A stretch of DNA of 64,000 bases from Cyclobacteriaceae bacterium (GCA_020832305.1 JAFIEV010000089.1:248001-312000), one strand, 5' to 3'. Positions 29,722-39,279 are shown, numbered from the stretch's first letter. Notes: generated from the sequence alone by a model not told the origin. Numbers and translations: made by a program.

Positions 29722-31299
29722 ATGAAATTTTCCATTCATTTAAGATTGACCAATTTTTACTTAACCTTTAAAACTTTCATTTCTTTAGTCAGATACATTT
29801 CGTTTCTGTCTGCTTTTTTCCTTCTTAATTCTTGCGGGGAATCCGAAAAATCGACAAAATCAGTAAATCCAACTTTACCCAATGTTGTTTTACTTATGGG
29901 CGATGATCATGGCTGGGATGAAACTGCCTACAATGGTCATCCATTTTTACAAACACCGGTATTGGATGAAATGGCGGCAACAGGATTTCGCATGAACCGC
30001 TTTTATTCAGCTTCACCGGTTTGTTCTCCTACGAGGGGAAGTGTAATTACCGGACGCTACCCCAACCGTTACGGAACATTTAGTGCCAACTGGTCGATTC
30101 GGCCAGAAGAAATAAGTATCGCAAATATTATGAAGAAAGCCGGTTATGCCACCGCCCACTTTGGAAAATGGCACCTCGGTCCTGTAAAAGAGGGTGTCCC
30201 CACCAATCCTGGTGCTATGGGTTTCGATGAGTGGTTGTCGCATGATAACTTTTTTGAGTTGGATCCTTATCTTTCAAGAAACGGAGCGGATCCGGAGCTG
30301 TATGAAGGGGAAAGTTCAGAAATTCTGATTGCCGAAGCAATAAAATTTATTGACAAACATCCTGATAAACCTTGGTTTATTGTTATCTGGTATGGTTCAC
30401 CCCATGAACCTTACAGTGGCCTAGCAGAAGATTTGGCATTGTATGATGAGATTCCGGGGCATTATAATCATCAAACCACTAAACTCACCTCTAATGAGAC
30501 AGGGGCGTCGGTAGTAAGGCCGATGGGCGATGTCTTGAGAGAGCGATTTGCAGAAATAACTGCCATGGATCGATCTTTGGGACAATTGCGTTCATTTTTT
30601 AAAAAACAAGGTTTACAGCAAAATACCCTTCTTTGGTACTTTGGAGATAATGGCACTCCGGCAGGTCAGGGCGTAACCATACCCTTCCGTGGAGCAAAAG
30701 GAAAGGTCTATGAAGGGGGTATAAGGGTTCCTTGTGTCATAGAATGGCCGGCCATGATTACTTCTCCATTTCAAAGTGAGTTTCATGCCGTAAGCAGTGA
30801 TGTACTACCCACCCTTTGCGACATCGTTGGCGAACCATTGCCCAATCGTCCAATTGACGGTATAAGCCTGCTACCATTAATGCAGGGAAAAATACAGGAA
30901 AGACCCTCACCTATTGGGTTCTGGTATGGCAAAATGCGTCAGGCAGATGACTATGAACCCATCCCCTACATCGACCCGGCGTTACAGACTGGAACCTCAC
31001 CACTTGTAAAACTTATGGGAGGCAGTCCTTACAGAACCTTCAAAAATTATCATCATCCTGATATTAGGGAGGAAGATTATCAAGGCCCCAGAGCCTGGCT
31101 TGACAATCAATTTAAATTGGTAATCCATGAAAATGAAGATGGCAGTTCCCTTAAAGAACTCTTTGACATTAAGGCAGATTCTGCTGAGACCAACAATATA
31201 ATTCATCAATTTCCTGACATCGCACAAAAAATGGAAGAAGACATGAAAGAATGGCAATTTTCTGTTTTAGAAAGCCTTACAGGTAAGGATTATCATTAA
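29722..31299 (+). CDS. S1 sulfatase lipoprotein
   Basis: A 525-aa sulfatase. Long N-terminus to lipobox LLNSC (Cys38). Metal pair Asp61-Asp62 (LMGDDHGWDETAY), formylglycine Cys101 in CSPTR (101-105), HFGKWHLGP, WYGSPHEPY and WYFGDNGTP in order. It starts 28 bases after the SusCD terminator, so it is probably transcribed separately; it leads a run of sulfatase, oxidoreductase, sulfatase, phosphatase and sulfatase. Target ester unknown. Confidence 0.92.
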   Translation: MKFSIHLRLTNFYLTFKTFISLVRYISFLSAFFLLNSCGESEKSTKSVNPTLPNVVLLMGDDHGWDETAYNGHPFLQTPVLDEMAATGFRMNRFYSASPVCSPTRGSVITGRYPNRYGTFSANWSIRPEEISIANIMKKAGYATAHFGKWHLGPVKEGVPTNPGAMGFDEWLSHDNFFELDPYLSRNGADPELYEGESSEILIAEAIKFIDKHPDKPWFIVIWYGSPHEPYSGLAEDLALYDEIPGHYNHQTTKLTSNETGASVVRPMGDVLRERFAEITAMDRSLGQLRSFFKKQGLQQNTLLWYFGDNGTPAGQGVTIPFRGAKGKVYEGGIRVPCVIEWPAMITSPFQSEFHAVSSDVLPTLCDIVGEPLPNRPIDGISLLPLMQGKIQERPSPIGFWYGKMRQADDYEPIPYIDPALQTGTSPLVKLMGGSPYRTFKNYHHPDIREEDYQGPRAWLDNQFKLVIHENEDGSSLKELFDIKADSAETNNIIHQFPDIAQKMEEDMKEWQFSVLESLTGKDYH

Positions 31300-31380
31300 A
31301 TACAAATCTGATAGTCAATTAAAGCAATCTTTAAAGTATACATTATAGAAATATTTAAACATTTAACCGATTTATAAATC

Positions 31381-32847
31381 ATGACAGGCAGAAGAGATTT
31401 TATTAAAAAAGGTGCTTTTGGGGCAGCGGGTTTAAGTTTTACAGCAATGGGAATGAGCGCAAAATCCTATGCCTCCATTAAAGGCGCAAATGACCGTTTC
31501 AGGGTAGCTGTTTGCGGTGTAAAAGGCAGAGGTGGTAGTCATATGAGAGGTTTTGACGAACTGGACAATGTTGAAATTGCCTACCTGGTAGATCCCGATA
31601 GCGATGTTTTAAACCAAAAACTTGCCCGGCATAAAGAAGAATCAAAAAAAAGTAAAAATATAAAAGGAGTAGCAGACGTAAGGTATGTGCTTGATGATAA
31701 AAACATCGATGCCATCAGTTGTGCTACCCCAAACCACTGGCATGCACTCATGGTGATCTGGGCTGCTCAGTCCAAAAAACATATTTTTGTTGAAAAACCT
31801 GCAAGCCACGATGTATATGAAGGACGTGTAGCTCTTGCAGCAGCCGAAAAATATGGAATCGTCGTACAACATGGTACGCAAAGAAGAAGTGAGCCAGAAT
31901 GGGCGCGACGCGTTTCAGAAATTCGTTCCGGAAAATATGGCAAAATGTTGGTATCACATGGATTTTCATGCAAACCCAGAAGAAGCATAGGTTTTCAGCC
32001 TTATACCAATCCACCAGATAACCTCGATTGGAACCTATGGAAAGGTCCGGCCATCATAGATAAATACCATGCTAATCTTGTGCATTACAACTGGCATTGG
32101 TTCTGGCCCACTGGAAATGGTGAGCTTAATAATCAGGGCACCCATCAGCTCGATGTTGCCTACTGGGCCCTGGACAAAGAGGTTGAAAATACCCATCCCG
32201 TACGCGTAATGGCCCTCGGTGGCAGGTTCAGCTGGGGCGATCAGGGGGAAACCCCAAACACAATGTTTGGTCTTGCCGAGTTTTCAAATGGGCAATACGT
32301 TTTCTTTAATGTCAGGAATGTCGACCACGAAGGGTACCAGAGAGAGGTAACCAACCGCTTTTATTTTGAAGATGGAGGTAAATTGTTTGAAGATGAATAC
32401 ATCTCACATAATGGCAGCCAGGTCAGGAATGTTCCCATAAATGACATCAAAATAACACCCGGTGGGCCATTTGGCAGTTTTGTCGCTGCCTGTAAAGCCA
32501 ATGACCCTAAAATGGCCAATGCTACCATGTACGATGCGCATTACAGCTCTACACTGGGACACCTGATGAATATATCTTATCGCCTGGGCGAAAAAGTACC
32601 TTTCAATTCCAGGGCAGGAAGGTTTGGCGATAATGCACTCGCTTATGAAGAATTTATGAAAATCCATGAAATTGCCAGCAATGGTATGGGTATTCCGCAA
32701 AATGGGGCCGATTATATAGTAGGTCCATGGCTGCGATTCGATGGCGAACAGGAACATTTCATTGGTGACTATTCTGTTGAAGCCAACAGACTGCTGGCCG
32801 ATCCAAGACGAAGAGAATTTGATATACCCTCACCTGCATCGGTGTAA
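31381..32847 (+). CDS. Tat-exported Gfo/Idh/MocA-family oxidoreductase (distinct subgroup)
   Basis: A 488-aa protein with RRDFIK at residues 4-9 and a signal to about 31. The Rossmann loop is CGVKGRGG (45-52), and EKP is at 138-140 (Lys139). It differs from the 13087 and 21183 pair: CATPNHWHALMVIWA, VEKPASHDVYEGR and GTQRRSEPEW mark another common Bacteroidota and planctomycete subgroup of exported oxidoreductases. It is 16 bases upstream of the HEAT-type sulfatase and likely acts on the same glycan. Whether it is a dehydrogenase or an NAD-assisted glycosidase cannot be read from sequence. Confidence 0.92.
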   Translation: MTGRRDFIKKGAFGAAGLSFTAMGMSAKSYASIKGANDRFRVAVCGVKGRGGSHMRGFDELDNVEIAYLVDPDSDVLNQKLARHKEESKKSKNIKGVADVRYVLDDKNIDAISCATPNHWHALMVIWAAQSKKHIFVEKPASHDVYEGRVALAAAEKYGIVVQHGTQRRSEPEWARRVSEIRSGKYGKMLVSHGFSCKPRRSIGFQPYTNPPDNLDWNLWKGPAIIDKYHANLVHYNWHWFWPTGNGELNNQGTHQLDVAYWALDKEVENTHPVRVMALGGRFSWGDQGETPNTMFGLAEFSNGQYVFFNVRNVDHEGYQREVTNRFYFEDGGKLFEDEYISHNGSQVRNVPINDIKITPGGPFGSFVAACKANDPKMANATMYDAHYSSTLGHLMNISYRLGEKVPFNSRAGRFGDNALAYEEFMKIHEIASNGMGIPQNGADYIVGPWLRFDGEQEHFIGDYSVEANRLLADPRRREFDIPSPASV

Positions 32848-32863
32848 GGTTTAAATCATCACT

Positions 32864-34747
32864 ATGAGTATTAAAATACTTCGTCTCTTTTTTATGGCAG
32901 CCATTCTTCCTGGCTGCCATAATCTCTATGATCATGGCAAGCCATCTCCTCCCAATATTCTTTGGATTGTTGTAGAAGATATGTCGCCACATTGGAGCTG
33001 TTATGGAGAACAAACCATACAAACAACTAACATAGATAAATTGGCTTCACAAGGCATTTTGTTTGAAAATGCTTTCGTAACTGCACCCGTTTGCTCTCCT
33101 GCAAGATCAGCTTTAATCACAGGCATGAATCAATTCTCTGCCGGTTTTCATAACCACCGTAGTCAGGTTGTTGATGGCAATGGGGGTGGCAATGCAGATT
33201 ATTTCGATAGCTTTAATATACCGGATGAGTTGCCCTTTCTGCCAAAATTATTCAAGGAAGCAGGATATTTTACCGTATTGGGTACACATCAATCGATTAT
33301 AGACAGAAATGACCTTAAAGGGCAATTGGGTAAAACGGATTATAATTTTATCTGGAACAGGGAAGTGTATGATGACAATGACTGGAGCAAGCGAAAGGCT
33401 GATCAACCTTTTTTTGCCCAGGTTCAATTGCGGGGAGGAAAGTTCAGAAAGCCAGTGGTTAAGGATCCGGTTGATCCAGATCAGGTTATTCTCCCTCCCT
33501 ACTATCCCGATGATTCGGTAATGCGACAGGATTGGGCAGAGTATTTAAATTCGGTTTTACTGCTGGATGAAGAGGTAGATGGTATTGTAACCAGACTTGA
33601 CAAAGAAGGAATACTCGAAAACACCATTGTATTTCTTTTTACCGATCATGGCATCAGCCATTTGCGGGGTAAGCAGTTTTTATATGATGAGGGTATCAAG
33701 ATACCGCTTATTGTACGATGGCCCTCAGGTCTTCCCGAAGGAGAGCGAAGAAAAGATCTGGTCAGTCATATAGATATAGCCGCTACATCATTACAGCTGG
33801 CGGGAATAGCCATACCAGAAAAAATGCAGGGAAAGGGCCTGTTTGGAGAGGTCTTTCAGCCCAGGGAGTTCATTTATGCTGCACGTGACCGATGTGATGA
33901 AACCGTCGATCTGATCAGGGCCGTGAGAACAGACAGGTATAAATACATTAGAAACTTTATGCCTCATAAATCCTATACACAGCCCAACCGCTATAAAGAC
34001 GGGAAACAAATACTGCAACACTTGAGATCGCTGCACGCTAAAGGTGACCTTTCACCGGTCACCAATCGGTATTTTATGCCAGACAAACCCCTTGAAGAAC
34101 TATTCGACCTCTCCAATGATCCCTGGGAATTAAATAATCTGGCTGACGATCATCGTTATCAGCAAACCCTTTCTGAGATGAGGGCACTGCTGTCTCATCA
34201 AATCAGGGAAACAAAAGATCTGGGTTTTATCCCCGAGCCAATCTTGGAAGCTTTGGGTAAACAGGCAGGCAATAAATATTATGTATTGCAAACTCCTGAA
34301 AATTCAAGCTTGCTTGAGGAATGTCTTGAAATGATTGAGCAGGTCAATAATGGAAATGTTGAAGCCATATTGAAGGCTTTAAAAAGCCCTCGTGAAGAAA
34401 CTAGATTCTGGGCTGCTTATGGCCTTGGAAATCTCGGGAAGCACAATAGCAATATTTCTGAAGCCCTGAATCTTGCATTGAATGACCCTTCGGCTCCGGT
34501 ACGGATTGCCGCAGCCAGGGCGCTTTGTCAGGGTGACAATGCATCCGCAAGGGCCTTAGAAGTACTCATGATAGAGTTGTCTAATACGAACCTCATCACT
34601 GGTATGTACGCTGCCCTATTCATAGAAGACCTGCCTCCATTATTTGCCAAAGAAATACTTTCGAAGCTGGAACAGGATAAGGAAGTTCCTTATGCTTTCA
34701 CTCAAAGGGTATTGACAAGGCTTTTTACGCATTATACATCCGAATAA
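32864..34747 (+). CDS. S1 sulfatase lipoprotein with C-terminal HEAT-like repeats (copy 2)
   Basis: A 627-aa paralogue of the 14641 sulfatase. Lipobox LPGC (Cys18). The first metal pair is again Glu-Asp (Glu38-Asp39, IVVEDMSPHW), and formylglycine Cys77 is in CSPAR (77-81). FLFTDHGISHL is the second metal site. The tail (about residues 480-620) has helical repeats (PREETRFWAAYGLGNLG, PSAPVRIAAARALCQG, LITGMYAALFIEDL). It follows an oxidoreductase directly; copy 1 also follows one (the 13087 gene), though across a terminator and about 200 bases. Confidence 0.92.
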   Translation: MSIKILRLFFMAAILPGCHNLYDHGKPSPPNILWIVVEDMSPHWSCYGEQTIQTTNIDKLASQGILFENAFVTAPVCSPARSALITGMNQFSAGFHNHRSQVVDGNGGGNADYFDSFNIPDELPFLPKLFKEAGYFTVLGTHQSIIDRNDLKGQLGKTDYNFIWNREVYDDNDWSKRKADQPFFAQVQLRGGKFRKPVVKDPVDPDQVILPPYYPDDSVMRQDWAEYLNSVLLLDEEVDGIVTRLDKEGILENTIVFLFTDHGISHLRGKQFLYDEGIKIPLIVRWPSGLPEGERRKDLVSHIDIAATSLQLAGIAIPEKMQGKGLFGEVFQPREFIYAARDRCDETVDLIRAVRTDRYKYIRNFMPHKSYTQPNRYKDGKQILQHLRSLHAKGDLSPVTNRYFMPDKPLEELFDLSNDPWELNNLADDHRYQQTLSEMRALLSHQIRETKDLGFIPEPILEALGKQAGNKYYVLQTPENSSLLEECLEMIEQVNNGNVEAILKALKSPREETRFWAAYGLGNLGKHNSNISEALNLALNDPSAPVRIAAARALCQGDNASARALEVLMIELSNTNLITGMYAALFIEDLPPLFAKEILSKLEQDKEVPYAFTQRVLTRLFTHYTSE

Positions 34748-34777
34748 GGGCTAAACACATAAATAACTGAAATACAT

Positions 34778-36295
34778 ATGGTTTCAAAAGTTCAAAAGTT
34801 TAAAAAAAGAATAACTGGATTGCTGTTATTTCTGATATGCACCTTATTTTCAGTGCCACTGTGCCTTGCACAACTAGGGGACAAAAATGTATCGGATTTG
34901 TTTGATTTGGATGGAAGTCTGTACATTCTGAACATGTGGGGGAAACAAGATTCTTACAGGCAGGAAATATTCAAGATGGCTTTCAACATACTTGAAAAGG
35001 AAAAGTCTTCTTCTTTTTCAGACCTGTACAAAAACAGGAAATTCAGGCAACTATGTAAAAAGCATGGTGTGGTACACCTTGGCGGCCCTATGTTGGGTGA
35101 CATAACTGCTGATGGCGTTAAAATATGGGTGCAGACCTTAAAGCCATCAAAAGTGGAAATTCGCGTGGGCACTGATAAAGGAGAACAATCCTTTGGTCCG
35201 GTTTTCAGTAAGATTGAAGAAGACCTGGCAGTCATAATTCAGGTATCGGGATTGAAGGCAGGCACCCATTACCCCTATACGCTTTATATTGACGGCACTA
35301 AGGTAGATTTATCCTTCAGTGCTTCATTTACAACTTTGCCAGCCAGTGCATCAGTGCAGAATGCAAGAATTGCCTTTGGCACTTGTTTCCATCGTTGGGG
35401 GCTGGGGAATCCCGGACAGGCCCAACAAATCTTAGCAAGAAAACCCATGGCCATGTTGTTAGGGGGAGATATCGCCGTCCAGGACCGGGAAAACCACATT
35501 GGCCTGCATCGCGCAGATTACCTTTTACGTGATTTCACCCCCGCATGGAAAGAATTGGCTGCTTCCGTTCCCATGTATGCCACCTGGGATGATCATGATT
35601 ATTTCAACAACGATAAATGGGGTATTCCTCCCGGTTACACCCTTGAAGATAAAGAGGCTGTTTGGCGGATTTTTAAAAAATCATGGAATAACCCTTCATA
35701 TGGGTTGGAAGAAAATGGAGAGGGATTGTTTTTCAGAACCCGGATTGGGCCAGCAGATGTAATCATGCTGGATAACCGGTATTTCAGAACCGGTGAAAAA
35801 GGCTCCTTTCTGGGTGATGAACAAATGAAATGGCTGGAAACCCAATTATTGGATTGCAAAGGCCCATTTATCATCCTATCGTGTGGAACCATGTGGAGTG
35901 ATTATATTTCCAGAGGCAAAGACTCTTGGGGCGTCAATGATCCTGATGGCCGTGAGCAGATTTTTGATCTGATAGAAAAGAATAAGATTGGCGGGGTTTT
36001 GTTGATTTCCGGCGACAGGCACAGTGCCAGGGGTTTCAGGATTCCCAGGCCTTCCGGTTTTAATTTCTATGAATTCACTCCCGCCAGCCTTGGAGGCAGA
36101 TCACAAGGAGGTAATTGGCCTGCAACACATCCTGACTGGGAGACCCAGTTGTTTGGATTCTCAGGGGTTTATGCTTTTGGTGAGTTTAGCTTCAACACAA
36201 AACCAGCTGATCCGGAAGTTACCTTTAGTTTAATACGGGATGACGGAGAAATCTTGTATCAACTTACCCTCAAACGAAGTGAACTTACGCCTTAG
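34778..36295 (+). CDS. PhoD-like secreted phosphatase
   Basis: A 505-aa exported metallophosphatase of the PhoD/alkaline-phosphatase-D type. Signal peptide to about residue 32 (PLCLAQ). An N-terminal Ig-like domain (about 85-190) holds MLGDITADGVKIWVQT. The metal-binding core contains FGTCFHRWG, MLLGGDIAVQD, YATWDDHDYFNND, VIMLDNRYFR and LISGDRHSARGF. PhoD enzymes hydrolyse phosphodiesters or monoesters with Ca/Fe. It sits inside the sulfatase run, 30 bases after copy 2, so a phosphorylated or lipid-linked glycan is one possibility. Confidence 0.88.
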   Translation: MVSKVQKFKKRITGLLLFLICTLFSVPLCLAQLGDKNVSDLFDLDGSLYILNMWGKQDSYRQEIFKMAFNILEKEKSSSFSDLYKNRKFRQLCKKHGVVHLGGPMLGDITADGVKIWVQTLKPSKVEIRVGTDKGEQSFGPVFSKIEEDLAVIIQVSGLKAGTHYPYTLYIDGTKVDLSFSASFTTLPASASVQNARIAFGTCFHRWGLGNPGQAQQILARKPMAMLLGGDIAVQDRENHIGLHRADYLLRDFTPAWKELAASVPMYATWDDHDYFNNDKWGIPPGYTLEDKEAVWRIFKKSWNNPSYGLEENGEGLFFRTRIGPADVIMLDNRYFRTGEKGSFLGDEQMKWLETQLLDCKGPFIILSCGTMWSDYISRGKDSWGVNDPDGREQIFDLIEKNKIGGVLLISGDRHSARGFRIPRPSGFNFYEFTPASLGGRSQGGNWPATHPDWETQLFGFSGVYAFGEFSFNTKPADPEVTFSLIRDDGEILYQLTLKRSELTP

Positions 36296-36424
36296 GAAGA
36301 TTTAATAACATGGTTATTTGAAAAATTCCTTGTATGTTAGCCTGGGAAATTAAGTAAGCTAAATTCATGTTGCCGTAAAAAGTCTATAAAAAGTATTAAA
36401 AATACGCTAAACGCATTACTTACA

Positions 36425-37858
36425 ATGAATTTGATTTTTGATAAAGTATTAAGAAGGTTTAAAAAGGTAAACCCGTTTTTTTTGATTTGCTTCGCTATTG
36501 TTTTGGTTGCTTCATGTTCTCAGAGAAAAAATGAAACTTCCGTGACCCAGGGTCAACCCAACCTAATTTTTATCATGGTCGATGATATGGGTTATGGAGA
36601 CCTGGGTAGCTATGGTCAAACGAATATTCTCACCCCCAATCTCGACAAGCTGGCCGCTGAAAGCATGGTTTTTACTCAATTTTATGCTGGTTCTCCGGTT
36701 TGCGCTCCTGCCCGCAGCGTGCTGATGACCGGCTACCACACAGGGCATACCACCGTCAGAGGCAATTTCGGACAGGGAGGTGTAATCGGGCTTTGTGGAA
36801 ATCCCGGGCGGGTGCCCTTAAAAGCTGAAGATCTCACCATAGCACAGGTTTTGCAGCAACAAGGTTATGTAACCGGAATGACCGGTAAATGGGGCCTCGG
36901 TGAGCCCAATACTACCGGAGAACCCAACGATAAAGGATTTGATGAGTGGTTTGGTTTTCTCAACCAGGCCAGGGCCCACAGACAATATCCGGAGTATATA
37001 TGGCACAACCGTGAAAGATTTGATATCCCCGCCAATGCAGACGGAAACAAAGGACACTATGTGCATCATTTATTTACTGATTTTGCTCTTCAATTCATAG
37101 ACAAACATGCGGGTGGAGATAAACCATTCTTTTTATATTTACCCTATACCCTACCCCACTCAGACCTTGAAATCGATGAAATTCATCCGGCCTATGCAAA
37201 CAAAGATTGGTCAGAACGCCAAAAAGTGTATGCATCTATGATTACGCTCATCGACAGAGATGTAAACCGTATTGTGAAACTGCTGGAAGAAAAGGGCGTT
37301 GATAAAAACACCCTGCTAATGTTTACCACTGATAATGGAGCAGCGAACCGCTATGATGGTGTTTTTAACAGTTCGGGGATCCTGCGTGGAGCCAAAAGAG
37401 ATGTGTACGAAGGGGGTATTCGGGTGCCTTTGATTGCATATATGCCAGGAACCATAAAGCCCGGGGTAAATGAGGAATTTACAGGCTATTTTGCAGATAT
37501 ACTGCCAACATTCGCTACTTTGGCCGGGGCGCAGGTACCTCAAGGGCTCGATGGTATCGATTTTAGCGATGTGCTAAAGCAAGGTCAAAAAAAAGGGGAA
37601 GGTCGTTTGCTGTATTGGGAGTTTCATGAACAAAGTGGCAGTCAGGCGGTGCGTAAAGGTAAATGGAAGGCGGTACGTTTGGATGTGCATGAAAGAGGTT
37701 TCCATAATGAAGTAGAGCTCTATGATCTATCGAAAGATCCTTCCGAAAGCACAAATATCGCTTCAGAATTTCCGGAGGTACAAAGAGAAATGATACAACT
37801 GATGGATGAACAACATGTATTTTCGCCGATCTATCCATTTAAATTTCAAAAGGAATGA
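36425..37858 (+). CDS. S1 sulfatase lipoprotein
   Basis: A 477-aa sulfatase, lipobox LVASC (Cys31). Metal pair Asp53-Asp54 (IMVDDMGYGDLGSYG), formylglycine Cys93 in CAPAR (93-97), GMTGKWGLGEPN, LPYTLPHSD and FTTDNGAANRYDG. It lies 130 bases after the phosphatase. It ends before the large repeat-filled gap. The desulfated position is not predictable from sequence. Confidence 0.92.
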   Translation: MNLIFDKVLRRFKKVNPFFLICFAIVLVASCSQRKNETSVTQGQPNLIFIMVDDMGYGDLGSYGQTNILTPNLDKLAAESMVFTQFYAGSPVCAPARSVLMTGYHTGHTTVRGNFGQGGVIGLCGNPGRVPLKAEDLTIAQVLQQQGYVTGMTGKWGLGEPNTTGEPNDKGFDEWFGFLNQARAHRQYPEYIWHNRERFDIPANADGNKGHYVHHLFTDFALQFIDKHAGGDKPFFLYLPYTLPHSDLEIDEIHPAYANKDWSERQKVYASMITLIDRDVNRIVKLLEEKGVDKNTLLMFTTDNGAANRYDGVFNSSGILRGAKRDVYEGGIRVPLIAYMPGTIKPGVNEEFTGYFADILPTFATLAGAQVPQGLDGIDFSDVLKQGQKKGEGRLLYWEFHEQSGSQAVRKGKWKAVRLDVHERGFHNEVELYDLSKDPSESTNIASEFPEVQREMIQLMDEQHVFSPIYPFKFQKE

Positions 37859-37953
37859 CGAAAAGGATATGTATGGTATTTTCCGAGAGTCTCAAAAAGG
37901 AAATGATCACCAAACACGGATAAAAATATACTTTTGACATCTTCATAATTTGG

Positions 37954-37996
37954 CATGTATAGAAATCGACCCCGTCGGGGTCGATTTCTATACATG
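37954..37996. repeat. Perfect 43-base palindrome
   Basis: Arms of 21 bases (37954-37974 and 37976-37996; the left arm begins CATGTATAGAAATCGACCCC) around a single T. It is immediately followed by the first CTATAGACAT repeat element. Confidence 0.93.
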
Positions 37997-38004
37997 AAAT
38001 TTTT

Positions 38005-38041
38005 CTATAGACATGTGATCCCTTCGGGATCTGCATTCCGG
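38005..38041 (-). repeat. CTATAGACAT...CATTCCGG repeat element (inverted orientation)
   Basis: Near-copy of 38588-38624, and similar in reverse complement to the CCGGAATCC...TGTCTATAG core of the three large repeats downstream. Confidence 0.75.
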
Positions 38042-38065
38042 TAAAATCTATGAATATATGTTAAT

Positions 38066-38088
38066 AGTCCTTGTCTGTGACGAGGACT
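38066..38088. repeat. AGTCCTTGTCTGTGACGAGGACT hairpin, REP-like
   Basis: Imperfect hairpin AGTCCTTG / CGAGGACT. Core shared with the terminator hairpin at 9734 and the inverted copy at 18467. Confidence 0.75.
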
Positions 38089-38291
38089 GGCAACAGCAGG
38101 CAATCAATAAACTAAATAAACAATCATACCTGGTTCTGTTGGGGATTTGCAATCCATTTGAACAAAATTTATTCAACACATTACAAACGGATTAACCCTT
38201 GCCATTTGATGAATTAAATCAATTTCATAATACAGTCTGCAATGGTGAACAAGGATGATCATCTATGAACAAACAAGCATCTCGACCTGAT

Positions 38292-38430
38292 CTGATTTAT
38301 GCCGGTCGAAATCCTGAAAGCTGCCCATACCTGTCCAGCAAGCTTCCATCAGACAGATGCCGGAATCCGAAGGATTCCTATGTCTATAGCAGACAATTTA
38401 CCATGTAAAACCGAGCCAGGCAGGGTGATT
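38292..38430 (+). repeat. Large interspersed repeat, diverged copy A
   Basis: Aligns with copies at 38722 and 39128 through GAAAGCTGCCCATACC and CCGGAATCCGAAGGATTCC, with more substitutions than those two show to each other. The flanks are less similar. Confidence 0.75.
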
Positions 38431-38587
38431 CCAGTCCATTTCCAAAATGGTGAGATAAAAAGATCATCCCAATCTTGAGGCCTTTAAATATTATGTTTCA
38501 ATCTGATGTTTGTCAAAGGTGTATCATGCCTTGCCAAATCAACATATGACCCTTCCATGGTCGATTTCTTCTTTAATGTCATTTTTT

Positions 38588-38624
38588 CTATAGACATATG
38601 ATTCCTCCGGAATCTGCATTCCGG
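38588..38624 (-). repeat. CTATAGACAT...CATTCCGG repeat element, second copy
   Basis: Near-copy of 38005-38041, lying between large repeats A and B in opposite orientation to them. Confidence 0.75.
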
Positions 38625-38721
38625 TAAATTTGATGTATGTCTTAGAAATGTTGACCTACGATTTAAACCAGATGAATAGTTGGCAGACTGAACCAAAAAA
38701 CGAAACCAATGGAACCATTTT

Positions 38722-38873
38722 CTGATTGGTACCAGTTGAAATCCGGAAAGCTGCCCATACCCGTCCAACAAGCATCCATCAGGCAGATGCCGGAATCCGA
38801 AGGATTCCCATGTCTATAGCAGATCGGTTTGATATATACAATCGACCCGGACAGGGTCGTATGACATGATTTA
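38722..38873 (+). repeat. 152-bp interspersed repeat, copy B
   Basis: Matches copy C (39128-39279) at 149 of 152 bases by direct reading, offset 406. Contains CCGGAATCCGAAGGATTCC and TGTCTATAGC. Confidence 0.92.
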
Positions 38874-38882
38874 ATGTTTTTT

Positions 38883-38931
38883 TTCGGGATTTGCAATCCC
38901 GAACCCCAGATCATGTGGATTTGTAATCCAC
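38883..38931. repeat. Pair of GGATT-N3-AATCC hairpins
   Basis: TTCGGGATT-TGC-AATCCCGAA (38883-38903) and GTGGATT-TGT-AATCCAC (38915-38931) in tandem, each with perfect arms. A third, GGATT-TGC-AATCC, is at 38143-38155. Confidence 0.85.
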
Positions 38932-39127
38932 TGTAACAATTATTTATGAAACACATTTGATTCGGATTATTGAAAACCGTTTGAAGAACTATAATCTTTA
39001 TCATATATGGTCTTCATTGCTGCTCAGGTGACAAGGTTGATCATGACAATAAATAAGCGAAAGGCCTTCAGAACACACAGTAATCCATAAAAAATTGACA
39101 CTAACAGAACCGGTTTTGCCACATGGC

Positions 39128-39279
39128 CTGATTGGTACCAGTTGAAATCCGGAAAGCTGCCCATACCTGTCCAACAAGCATCCATCAGGCAGATGCCGGA
39201 ATCCGAAGGATTCCCATGTCTATAGCAGATCGGTTTGATATATAAAATCGACCCAGACAGGGTCGTATGACATGATTTA
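39128..39279 (+). repeat. 152-bp interspersed repeat, copy C
   Basis: Three substitutions relative to copy B. It ends about 125 bases before the start of the next sulfatase. The whole 37859-39405 gap holds no gene I can support. Confidence 0.92.

Noticed and set aside
37954-39279. CRISPR array
   Set aside because: Repeats are about 150 bases, 400 apart and mixed in orientation, with no cas genes.
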